Assembly (NCBI GenBank): GCA_033675265.1
Contig: JAUJYZ010001018.1
Location: forward strand, 62,001-126,000
DNA: 64,000 nt
Source: Actinostola sp. cb2023
Lineage: Eukaryota; Cnidaria; Anthozoa; Actiniaria; Actinostolidae
Reading direction: 5' to 3'
Program-made: the position numbers and the translations under genes
Notes under the pieces: generated by a model
What the model was told of the DNA's origin: nothing
What the model saw: the letters and a program-made list of their open reading frames with translations, nothing else
The model's database searches: none
Shown: one piece after another, positions 47,322 through 57,218 of the stretch
Position numbering within the stretch: the stretch's first letter is position 1
Layout of the letters: each line of letters starts with the position of its first letter

Positions 47322-47488
47322 CATTAATATATGTGTAAATAGGATTCTGTTATAAAACTTATATACTTGATCAGTGATTTTTCATGTCAGAATAAAGTGG
47401 AATTTGAAAATAAAATATTATGTAATATATTGTTCTCCTGTGTATTGTGTTCATTAGGAACTGGGGAAGGGAGAGTACTTACAATTGA

Positions 47489-48196
47489 TCAACCATGAAA
47501 ACCATATCCAAATTCGTTCCAACATCCATAATTACATGCCACAGTTACTTTCATTCTTTTATAATCAAAACTAATTACAAACGGCTTATCCTCCGATACC
47601 AACACTTCTGCCTTGAAATTCTTTTGTTTTCTGCCAAATGACTTTTTAAAATCATTATTTATTTCACTTTGTGTGAGACACGCTAACTTTGAAAAATCAC
47701 GGACCAAGCGTTTCTTGTCTGTAAATTTGATAACAGAATCCTCCACAACAACCCCAAATGCAGACAATCCTTTTCTAACAGCATCCCTGGTGTGGTTAAA
47801 AACTTCTTGACAAAGATCCCGCTTTATTTCCACAGTCCAAGGATTTCTTGCCGTAGGGTTTGCACGCATACGCCTGTGAATGTGCTTAATCCAGATTTGA
47901 ATTTCTGAATTAATCATTGGACGAATGCTCTGAGTACTTAGGAGTACTTTTTCTACCTCGTCATATCTTCCTTCAGACTCGTGTTTGCAATACACGGACT
48001 CCAAACACTGGCTTGCTTCACTACAAAAACTCGAATAATTTGTAAAATGATGCCTCAATGGGTGAAAGCTCGCAACCGAAATCTTGATGACTTCTTCGAG
48101 CGTTGGTTCTGGCTCTTTCTCTTCCTGATCACTGCCATTAGAGCAAACTTCATCAATTATTTGCTCGACTGTAAATATCGTACTAGAAGTAGCCAT
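47489..48196 (-). CDS. Giant element gene B, unknown 235-aa protein
   Basis: The minus-strand frame from ATG at 48,196 (start MATSSTIFTVEQIIDEVCSN) runs open for 235 codons to TGA. A longer upstream extension to 48,229 is possible, but MATSS is the better start. It is acidic at the N-terminus, then helical, with PWTVEIKRDLCQEVFNHTRD and a basic middle (RKQKNFK), ending CNYGCWNEFGYGF. A GTAAGT follows the stop closely, so further exons are possible. No known domain is recognised. It lies between the two plus-strand transposase-like genes, with its 5' end facing gene C. Confidence 0.5.
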   Translation of the reverse strand: MATSSTIFTVEQIIDEVCSNGSDQEEKEPEPTLEEVIKISVASFHPLRHHFTNYSSFCSEASQCLESVYCKHESEGRYDEVEKVLLSTQSIRPMINSEIQIWIKHIHRRMRANPTARNPWTVEIKRDLCQEVFNHTRDAVRKGLSAFGVVVEDSVIKFTDKKRLVRDFSKLACLTQSEINNDFKKSFGRKQKNFKAEVLVSEDKPFVISFDYKRMKVTVACNYGCWNEFGYGFHG

Positions 48197-48989
48197 ATTG
48201 TTTTTGAGATTAACCGCTGGAAAGTGCAATGTTGATCGCGGGAGCTAATTGATGGATTTTTGAGCACCGTTGACCCGGCGTGGTTACTCTTAGCAAGGGC
48301 AGGTAATTGAGCATGAAACATTTATTAGTTAAAATAAAGTTCACAAAGTTAATGCAAAATTTTCTTTTCTTTTCTTTCTTTTTCTCTCATTTTATTACGT
48401 ATTTAATTTCAATCCACTGTATTACAATGAAACCCCGATACAGCGAACTCACTCACGATGACCCCACTATAACGAACCTTTTTTTTCGAGGGGGGAGGGA
48501 GAGGGGGGAAGAGAGACTTGCATGTCAAAAGGGTGTGGATGCTAGTCGTACCTTTTAAAATTCGTGGTGTATATGTTTATAAAATTGCGTACGATATGAC
48601 ACGAGGTGAGAGTGTGTTTGGTCGGCATGATCTCAGTCGATGGTCGGAGTTAAACTATATTTCACATAGGCTTTTACAAAGCGCGCATGTTTTTTCTGTT
48701 TGTTAGGAATATTCACAGAAGCATGTAAACTCCAGATTACTATCTGCCCCAAACACAGGAATTTATTTGGCATTAGATGGACATGCAATAAACGAAAATG
48801 TGTTACTCCTGCCGGATGGGCTTCACACAAGAAATCCGTGAAAGGTGACCGTGGTATAACTGCATACCAATCAAACGGACTGTTTCAGTTAACAAATGAA
48901 CTCATTCCTGTCGGATCACGTAAGTACCCCATAACAACGTACTTACATGCATAACTGATAACAATTAACTACATAACCGAACTTTGACA

Positions 48990-49004
48990 AATACCCCGCT
49001 CCCG

Positions 49005-49042
<38 letters not shown>

Positions 49043-49257
49043 ACGGGGGTACTTGGTTAATAAATGGGTCAGGTATGTGCGGCGAGATGTTCAGACCCTG
49101 GAACCTGTCAGTTCGAAAACCTGGATTTACGAATTTTCCAAATGAAGAAGAAACCACTCCAATACCTTTACGTCTGACTCCATTGTTATTTGTTTGTATT
49201 TTTACTGAAATTAAATGCGGAACAGAATACATCCTCGGGAACCCAGGGGTATATTCT
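48990..49257. mobile_element. MITE-like insert with a run of about 37 C
   Basis: AAATACCCC (48,990) and GGGGTATATT (about 49,246) are short inverted ends around a run of C (about 49,007-49,042) followed by ACGGGGGTAC. It sits in intron 1 of gene C. Confidence 0.4.
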
Positions 49258-49442
49258 GTCGCTCGTTATACAAAACATTTCAAATTAAAACATAATAAAT
49301 GTTTTTAGACTCTTATTGGGAGTACCTCCCCACCCCACTAAAATTATATATATCATATATATAACAAAATAGCAAAACGTATCGCGCGATAATTACTTTG
49401 GAAATTTTCGGAATCGGCGGTAAAAACCAGTTGTGACCATTC

Positions 49443-49551
49443 ATACTGCTATTATTCATATTCATATTCATATTCAAATTCATATTCATATTCATATTCA
49501 TACTGCTATTATTCATATTATTCATACTGTTATTATTATTATTATTATTAG
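49443..49551. repeat. ATTCAT/TTA compound microsatellite
   Basis: ATTCATATTCAT units with two TACTGCTATTATTCAT variants, then seven TTA. Lies in gene C intron 1. Confidence 0.9.
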
Positions 49552-49640
49552 GATAAGAATTTATTTCGATTCTCTGGTCATAACACGTCACTATTTTTTT
49601 GTACTTAAATTTTAGCAATATGCAGAAGTTGCAGGTCACA

Positions 49641-49756
49641 GTTGAAAGTTGAGATGGAATCGAAGCAAGCGGCACCATCCCTGCCTTTGGCTGCTACAGT
49701 TGAAAGTTGAGATGGAATCGAAGCAAGCGGCACCATCCCTGCCTTTGGCTGCTACA
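49641..49756. repeat. 58-bp tandem duplication in gene C exon 2
   Basis: Copies 49,641-49,698 and 49,699-49,756 are identical by eye. 58 is not divisible by three, so the frame carrying ICRSCRSQ reaches TGA in the second copy, while the downstream linker reads in a shifted frame. Confidence 0.9.
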
Positions 49757-50689
49757 AGTGATATCCAGAGTACCATGACACCAGAACCACATCAAGCTCC
49801 TGATTCAGCCCCAAAAGTAACCACACCTTTCATTACAGTTTCACCCCCTTCACTTATGTCTACTTCTGATGACAGCGAGGTACGTATACAAGGTTTATCG
49901 GATACCTTTTCAGATGAAGTGACAAATTGATTAATGGAACCCGCGTGCACATCTAAATTACCATTGTAGCTTTGCACAATAGCTAGAGATGTTCAGTTTA
50001 TTCCATTTCCCAGGAAACGTACACGCGCCTCACTAATCGAATTTGCGCACCTGAAAAATAATTGAGTTTAAAATGAATCTAATGGGCATACTTTATACTG
50101 TCTAGAATGATTCAAGCAGGAGCTGCAGTCAAGATGGGCTAATGCAGGAGTTCAGTAGGCTAACTGTGGATGACGATCCTTCAGCTATTTTTCCTCAGAA
50201 ATTACAAGCACCAGCACAGATCCAGAATTCCACTATCCAATGAGTGCTAAGATAATGGCCTCCCGCAGAAAAGCTCTGAACCAGTTTTTATCCAGCTGTG
50301 GCAAGGAAACTTATATACCTCTTCATGGTCAGCTTTTGAAACCATTCAATGACCTAAAACCTGCGAGGAAGACCACATATGTAGAGCGCGCCTGCACGGT
50401 TATCACTGCTGCTCTGAATGTTATTGTACCAGAGGATGCTGGTAATTTGTGGCACGCGGTCCAAACTTCTAAGTGTGTCGAAAAGACCCTTGGCATAATC
50501 GAACATTCCCCAGCAGAGAAGAAGTACTTGGAAGCACTTGCTGAGACGTATCACCACGCAACAACTTGGGACACACGTAGACAGGTAAAAGTATATTATA
50601 TTTATGTTTTTGTTTTATATATATTTATTTTTGTTCACGTTCACGTTTTAACGAGCTTTGTAGCTCTTAGGTGACTACGTGTTTAAATA

Positions 50690-50733
<44 letters not shown>

Positions 50734-50734
50734 G
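50690..50734. repeat. (TTA)n forming a splice acceptor tract
   Basis: About 14 TTA units end in TTAG, immediately before exon 4 of gene C (GTTCTCGCG). The microsatellite supplies both the pyrimidine-containing tract and the AG. Confidence 0.7.
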
Positions 50735-53074
50735 GTTCTCGCGATCATGGCTGATCTTGTATCCTTCCGAGAATTGCAGGCTTTCGTACCTGGCCTCACT
50801 GAGTACCGTTTTAAAGCAGCAAGGCGACATTTACTACAATATGGTCGTGGGGTGGGCGTACCCATCAAAAAGCGTCCCCGGATGAGAATTAGTGACCTGC
50901 AACTGGATCATTTCTTGACTTTTATTACTAGCTCACACATAGTGCAAGATTTGCCTTTCGGCCAGCGCCATTTGAAGTTGTCCAGTGGAAAAGTTATAGA
51001 AGCCCCTAACGTAATTCGCTGTATGATACCGCAGAGAATAATAGAGCAATACACTTCGTATTGTAAAGAGGAGGGTGTAACGCCTTTGAGCCCTTCCACA
51101 ATATGGCGCATCCTATCAGCCTGCTCCGCGACTGTACGTAGATCGTTACAAGGATTAGACTACCTCACAGCAGATGGGGCAAAGGCCTTTGATGATTTAG
51201 GCGAAATAGTGATCAAGCTGGAAAGTAGTGACAAATACCGAGGTCGAGAGTGGTCTTCATATTGCCAGAGTGAGCTAAAGACAGCAAAACAGTATATTAA
51301 AGCGGATTTTAAGGTATCAATAATTTAGAAGGCTATTGTGCTTGATAACGAGGTTATGGAGAATAGAAATAAATGAATGACGTCATACCTCAAAAGTATA
51401 GGAAGGCATGTCTTTTGATTTATTCTCGAAAGCATTGGTATCAAGCACAATATATGGGATTTCAATGTTGTCTGGAATAATAAATAAATAAAATATTATA
51501 ACGCATATTCTTATTTTGTCCCTTTTATTATATGCAGGCTCATATCACTGAGACATCCGATGTTGCAGATCATTGCTGCACACATGCTTTGAGTGACCCT
51601 CGAGACAAAGATTTCAGTTTAAAGTGCAACCACGAACACGATCACATCTGCTCATCGTGCGAATCGGTTTCTGCTGTCCTCCACACTATTGAAGAAGCTT
51701 TACCAACCAGCACCGCCAGCACAAGCATTAATGGTGACGACTGTGATGACTTGGTGTACACCTTTAAACAAGCAAAGTCATCCATACAGGCTTGGAAGGC
51801 CCACCAACTGCGGTCGATTCGACAAGACAAGTGTCGTGTAGATGTATTACACAACTTAAAAGAAAACGAAGTGCTGATAACGCAAGATTGGGCTATGAAA
51901 TTCTTGCCCCACAGATACCGTGAAACTCAAGCCGACTGGTTCGGTAAAAGAGGCATCAGTTGGCATATTAGTGTGGCAGTCAAGAAAGGAAGCGACGGGA
52001 ATCTTCAGCATCAAGCATTCATTCACATCGTGAAAAGCTGTTCCCAAGACAGTAGTGTTGTTGTGACCCTACTAGACCACACCTTACGTTGTTTGCATAG
52101 TGAGCATCCTGAGATCAACACCGCGTATTTACGCCAAGACAACGCCGGGTGTTATCACAGCGCAGGGATGCTTACGTCATGCCATCTGATGGAAGCCTCA
52201 ACAGGGATTAAGATAAAAAGGGTCGATTTCAGCGATCCACAGGGTGGTAAAGGACCCTGTGATAGAAGAGCAGCAACAGTGAAAGCTCACGTACGTCGTT
52301 TTGTGAACGAGGGGAATGATGTACTAACTGCAGAAAAACTACGAGATGCTATTCTGTCAACCGGTGGAGTTAGAGGTGCGAGGGTTACGTTAGTTGATGG
52401 ATCAGGCATAAAACCCCTACCACAGCTAAAATGGGATGGTATAAGCTCGCTTAACAATTTCCTCTACACAGATAGTGCTGTTATTGCTTGGAAAGCATAT
52501 AACATTGGCCTTGGAAAGACATTTCTTTGGTCAAAGCTCCAAGGTAAAGTAGTTTGGGGTTAGTTCAGTAATCATTGCAATTATGTTTATTGTTACATTT
52601 TTACGTGACGTCGTTTGCCAGTTGAGTTAAGTTATACAACTTCAATAGTCAATGGAGCTCGCACCAATAAGCTTTGTAGTTGTGCGTAATCATTAGTTAA
52701 CACTACTGCCGTGATTCCGTAAAGGACTAGTCGACACTGAGAGCTCCTGATAAAACTACAATATTTTTGTGTTCATAATGTATGTATATTCACATTTCAA
52801 ATGTGAATATGTTATCCCTTAAATTTATTTTGTATTTCCTTTTGGCCCTAGTTCCTAGTACAATACCTACGAGTTTCCAGACTTGTTTTAGTGCTGGTGA
52901 TTTTGTCGACATTTCTGTCTGGGCCCGTCAGACAGCTGCGCCAAAAGATGATGCGCCAGCCAATAGCAACCCAATAGAAATTGAAGAACATGCAACACAG
53001 GGACTTTTTTGCTGCCCCACAGATGGCTGCATCAAAATGTTTCACCGACACACGTCACTTGAAAACCATATGAT

Positions 53075-53104
53075 GCCACTAGGACAGCAATCATCAATAA
53101 TGTG
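53075..53104. repeat. 30-bp filler copied from 53,551-53,580
   Basis: GCCACTAGGACAGCAATCAT plus the next ten bases occur identically at both places in the same orientation. At 53,551 the sequence is in a conserved frame (ATRTAIINNV). At 53,075 it interrupts the C2H2 finger after ENHM, shifts the frame and brings in a stop, so 53,075 is the acquired copy. Confidence 0.85.
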
Positions 53105-53793
53105 AAATAGCTGTCGAGAGGGAAAGTTTACTCGACAAGGCAATAACCATGTATCGCGATAAACTTGTCCAAGGGTCAGAATTGCAGCCCGTTCTACCAA
53201 GCCCAACAGAACCGTCCACTGATGTAAGTACTGCACTTTTACAAGGCTGGGCCCTGAGAACAACTAAGAAGGTCGCCAGATTTAATGAGCGTCAGAAAAC
53301 CTATCTCAATGAAAAATTCCAGATCGGGCAAGAGACAGGCCATAAACTTGATCCTCAAGACGTTGCTCATGATATGAGATATGCAAAGACCGAGTCTGGG
53401 GTTCGTAAATTTCAAGTTGACGAATTCTTAACGCCGCAACAAGTACAATCTTATTTTTCACGAGCTGCCGCCAGACTCAGGCACGTACAAGAGGAGACCC
53501 CGACCACTGAATTTGACCAAGTTGCTGCTGAGGAAGAGAACAGCTACTCCGCCACTAGGACAGCAATCATCAATAATGTGCAGCTTATGCATCCTATTGT
53601 TTATGATACGTACAACTTGTGTCATTTAGTAGCATCAAATGGCCTCAAGCAGTTGAGTGTCTCAATGCTACGTACAATATGCGAGTACTTTGACATTGAT
53701 ATCAGTGATGCTACATGCTCGCGAAAGGCCCCTTACATTAAACTAATCAGGAACAATTTAGTAGACACTTGTAGTTGTTCTACAAAAAGTTGA

Positions 53794-54361
53794 AAACTAT
53801 GACTTTTGTTCAAGTTTAATTACGCAGAATATACTAGAATATTTTAAAAGCAGAAATCAAATATGTAAACATCAGTGTATGATAAACAAGAAAAATCGAG
53901 GATAAGTCAGGGTCAGGTGTCTGACATGCAGACCTAGATACACGGGATTCCTGTGCCTTTTCCCGTAATTCGATAAGGTACGGCTGGTGGCCATGGGATC
54001 TCATTATATAGTTTGTAATTGATGTATATCAAGTTGCTTCTATTCAAAAGTATGATTTTAGCACCAGACAATACTTAGAAAATCCATGTTACAATCGCTG
54101 GATAACAAAATGAATACGGCAACTCATACCTTACCGGAGTAATGATCAAATCGCGTCAGTTCAAATGTTCAAACGAAAATTAACGAGAAATTGCGTTCTC
54201 TTTATATCAAGACACTAAATTGTTAGGATACACACAACCGTATTTTGTAATGCATGGATCGATATACCATTGTGATTCAATAAAAGTCCTTGGTTGTGCT
54301 TCTAATATTGTCTTTTGTTGTTTCTGTAACGCAATCCAGTTTACATCAATAGCAGTTGTAG
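53794..54361. other. 3' flank of gene C
   Basis: AT-rich, with an AATAAAAG near 54,280. No further coding sequence before the right repeat starts. Confidence 0.45.
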
Positions 54362-55273
54362 GTTAATGGTGAATAACGGGCTCTGATCTACACAACAACC
54401 CAGGAAAACTGTTAATAAGAAATAAGACTGAAAGGTTTTCATATTCGACTATATAATTGATACTATTTCGTGAGCGTGACATATTCCAGGTCATATCAAA
54501 GGTCATCAAACTGAATGAGAAATTTGAAACACTGTGAAGTTAAATTAAGAAATGTCGATAATTCAATCCAAAACTAATAGTTTGTGTGCTCTTCTAGCAA
54601 TCTAGAATATACTGAATCGTTCTTTATGATTTAATTTCATCTTGAATTCACGAAAACTGAATCCGATCTGAATGTATCGTTTTAGCGGTATGCAAATCAG
54701 GTGCAATTTTGACAGAAAGTGATTGTCGTTTTGCTGTGCGTAGAAATTCACAGTTTTAATTGCCCCAAAATGTTTTTACACATTTTTGAAGAAGAGGCAT
54801 TGATCTTTCACTGGGTTATTTTGTTGTTTCTAATTTCGATGAAACATCGGAGATATTTACCTCTCATTTCGGACATTTTCTGCGATGTCGAAAAACTGTC
54901 TGCGAACGGAAAATATTCAAAAATCTAAAAAATATTCAATTTTTATCCTACAATAAAATAAAACAGCCAGAATACTTGTCATTATGTTTGCTTTTAGGAT
55001 CGATAAAGATAAGCGAGCTCGTTGACCAATTTTGAAAGGAAGAGACCATTTATTTGGGCGTGGGGTAAACACCTAAAATACCCCAAAAATACCCCAAAAT
55101 CGGAAATCACTCTAGTTCTCCTAAAATATGACCGCAATCGAAATATAATTTTCAGTGCCGAAGTGTACTCATCCAGGCTTCATTTCTGACTTGAAACCCT
55201 CTAAGTTGCTATTTATAGAGGTCAGCTCTTAATAAGCTTATAGTTAGGAGTCACTCGAGTGTGGCCTCCATAT
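54362..55273 (-). repeat. Right terminal inverted repeat of giant element
   Basis: Reverse complement of the left arm, ending CTCGAGTGTGGCCTCCATAT. It matches the left arm over most of its length with scattered substitutions and indels. A 69-aa ORF here is the antisense counterpart of sequence also present in the left arm. Confidence 0.85.
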
Positions 55274-55299
55274 TCATGCATTTATTGTGCTTCTGCTAG

Positions 55300-55493
55300 A
55301 TGAATGCAAGGGGTTGACTATGTCCGAGAAGAACAAACTTGCTGGCGATCGGTGGAAGACACAAGTGTCAGAAGAAGATAAACAGGGCTTTGCCTGTACT
55401 GCCAAAAACTACAGATCCCCAGATATCAACACTCTTAACGAGGATCAGGTGCAAAGAATTATTGCCAAGCACAAAAGACAGTTAATTGCAGAG
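55300..55493 (+). pseudogene. Homeodomain-like/HMG-box gene, exon 3
   Basis: After a CTGCTAG acceptor the exon starts ATGAATGC. Joined in phase 1 to exon 2 (ends 38,665) it gives DECKGLTMSEKNKLAGDRWK followed by KQGFACTAKNYRSP. This is the second and third helix of an HMG box (K-x-x-x-x-W, then E-x-x-x-F-x-x-x-A). The exon ends at GCAGAG|GTATTT. The exon itself is intact. No further exon was identified downstream; a TTAA-flanked MITE begins 15 bp after the donor. Confidence 0.65.
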
Positions 55494-55507
55494 GTATTTG
55501 AGATTAC

Positions 55508-55696
55508 TTAAACACGAAGTTCCGGTATTAAAAGGACGCTGCCCAGTGGCAGGGGTACAACAATACATTTGTTTGATCAACCATTGGCAATCTCATATTC
55601 ATGTGCATGTATTCATGTAGTGATACAAAGATTAATTAGCAAACGTATTGTCTTACCCCTGGGCAGGCTCCTTTTATACAGGAACTTCGTGTTTAA
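55508..55696. mobile_element. TTAA-flanked palindromic MITE, 189 bp
   Basis: TTAA-ACACGAAGTTCC at the left and GGAACTTCGTGT-TTAA at the right. The arms continue through GGCAGGGGTA/TACCCCTGGGC and ACAATACATTTG/CAAACGTATTGT. TTAA on both sides indicates piggyBac-type mobilisation (inference). Confidence 0.75.
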
Positions 55697-56451
55697 GCTT
55701 ATTTATGCATGCTCTTGACTTGTTACATTTCATTGACTTGTAATTTCTTCATTATTTCAAAATCGAAAATATTTTAAAACATCAAATATTTAACAACATC
55801 AAATTTATTCAACTCATTACTCGGACACTAACGGAGGAAGTGATCGAGTTAGAAAATGGGCTTTCTTTTTATTATTATTATTATTGTTAGGCTTCGGAAT
55901 GAAAAGCATGCGAAGAATGTGATCGTATCGGTCAGGAATGTCTGTTCCAGGGTTTCGATTGGCTGAAAACGGGGGCGATAATATCCGAACCCTAATGAAG
56001 TAATTCTATGCTCAAACGGGTCAAATATAGGGTTATCGTTAATAGAAGTGCTAACTCATCGTTTCACGACTACCGATTAGAAGTGCTCAGTGTGTAGAAA
56101 CTCGTGCTGTATCGCGTGAGAGAGAGGCAGTTGTGTTTAATATGCAGAAGAGAAATGAAGAAGCATGATTGACTGAAAATAGTGCTATTGAAGCCTTTAA
56201 TTGTAAGCTTAAATATATTAAATGCAAAGAGAAAAAACAAACACGCCTTGAAGGGCGTTATCAGAACCATCTGACCTACTGTATGCAACCTCAAGACGTA
56301 CCACATGTACACAATCTTACAAGATCTTTATCTATGATCACCGACAAATAGTCTCCCTCGTCATGCAACTGTCATTGTCATAATGTGCCTTGGACGTATA
56401 TGATCAAAGAACAGGGTCAAGTATCGGAGATTGTCACGGAAGAATGACTGG
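55697..56451. other. Unassigned DNA
   Basis: Contains a short TTA microsatellite (55,868-55,889). Short overlapping ORFs near 56,169-56,350 have no motif. Confidence 0.4.
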
Positions 56452-56596
56452 CTATAGACCTTTTGCTTAGCCTCACTCTGACTCAATAAAACAATGACAT
56501 ATCGTTGGATAGATCTTTTGTTTCGTTGAGTCAGAGTGAGGCTAAGCGTGTATCTGCTCTGCATATGATTAGTGGCTTTATGCAAAAGGTCTATAG
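56452..56596. mobile_element. Nested palindromic MITE
   Basis: Outer arms CTATAGACCTTTTGC and GCAAAAGGTCTATAG, plus inner arms CTTAGCCTCACTCTGACTCA (56,466) and its complement (56,527-56,546). Confidence 0.75.
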
Positions 56597-56729
56597 TCTC
56601 TTCTCTCTCTTCGTCTGCCAATTTTGAGATGGCTGTGGCTTGTTCTACCAATGGCGTGTGTTGGTGAGCAAAGATAGAGATCTACTTGTCATAATGTCCG
56701 AGTATACGCTCATTGAGCGTCTTGTTATT

Positions 56730-57080
56730 AATAATTCATGAGGAAAACACAATATAAATCATAACTGTGGAGAAGTTTGTAAGGACTGTAAGTCTGATAC
56801 AAAATCATCCTAATACAAAATCATCCTAATTTGCATTATATAAGCTTACTTGTGCATTGAATAAGCAGTTTACAACAATCGCAGCATGTGGTATTGCCTT
56901 TGGATCAAGCTAGGTTTTAATTCTGATACAACAGTCTGCTGCTTATGTTGTAAACTCTACATGTCAAATTCATGAATAATTAATGAGGGAAATACAATGG
57001 AAATCACTACCTTGGAGGATATCTGTAAATTGGATACAGAATTAATCATCCTCATTTGAATTTTCTAGGCCAAGCTGCTT
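56730..57080. repeat. Two diverged direct repeats of about 90 bp
   Basis: AATAATTCATGAGGAAAACA (about 56,730) and AATAATTAATGAGGGAAATA (about 56,973) begin similar stretches that end in CATCCTAATTTG and CATCCTCATTTG. A related start, AATAATTCATTAGAAAATTT, recurs at 61,129. Confidence 0.55.
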
Positions 57081-57123
57081 CATATCATCAAAATTAAATA
57101 TCCAGTTATATATCGTTGGTAAT

Positions 57124-57218
57124 ATACAATATGAGCGTCCGATCTGTATGGGATTTACAAACTCTCACCTGCGGCTCGAGTTTGTTCATCCCATACAGAT
57201 TGGCCGCTCATATTGTAT
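57124..57218. repeat. Near-perfect long hairpin
   Basis: ATACAATATGAGCG...ATCTGTATGGGAT pairs with ATCCCATACAGAT...CGCTCATATTGTAT. The arms are about 40 bp with a GC-rich loop containing CACCTGCGGCTCGAG. Confidence 0.8.

Larger units (their letters stand above)
48707..53793 (+). pseudogene. Multi-exon DDE-like transposase gene (giant element gene C)
   Basis: Exons by GT/AG: 48,707-48,919, 49,616-49,879, 50,106-50,584, 50,735-51,313, 51,538-52,543 and 52,852-53,793. The N-terminus has a Cys/His module (ITICPKHRNLFGIRWTCNK ... PVGS, then ICRSCRSQ). The centre is helical. Exon 5 holds the putative catalytic core: ITQDWAMKFLP (51,886), LRQDNAGCYH (52,138) and DFSDPQGGKGPCDRR (52,224), giving candidate acidic residues. 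Exon 6 has a C2H2 finger start (CCPTDGC ... ENHM) and a C-terminal helical domain (RFNERQKTYLNEKFQIG, TPQQVQSYFSR). Proteins with this core are widespread in cnidarians (from memory). A 58-bp duplication in exon 2, a frameshift in exon 3 near 50,197 and a 30-bp filler in exon 6 break the frame. Confidence 0.7.
39052..55273. mobile_element. 16.2-kb element with about 1-kb terminal inverted repeats
   Basis: Two long inverted arms (39,052 to about 40,044 and about 54,362 to 55,273) delimit the element. Its outermost bases are ATATGG...CCATAT, and TCA flanks both sides (39,049-39,051 and 55,274-55,276), a candidate 3-bp duplication. Both boundaries fall inside one intron of the homeo-HMG gene. 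Exon 2 (phase 1) and exon 3 (55,300) join in frame, which independently supports insertion. Cargo: a small ORF, a coiled-coil/DDE-like gene (plus), a minus-strand gene of unknown function, and a second multi-exon DDE-like gene (plus). A piggyBac and two poly-C MITEs are nested. No DNA polymerase B, ATPase or protease is seen, so it is not a Maverick/Polinton. Superfamily unassigned. Confidence 0.8.

Noticed and set aside
48969..49232. Minus-strand poly-Gly ORF
   Set aside because: Created by the poly-C run.
39052..55273. Maverick/Polinton
   Set aside because: Size and long inverted ends fit, but no DNA polymerase B, packaging ATPase, protease or capsid genes are recognisable, and the candidate duplication is 3 bp, not 6.
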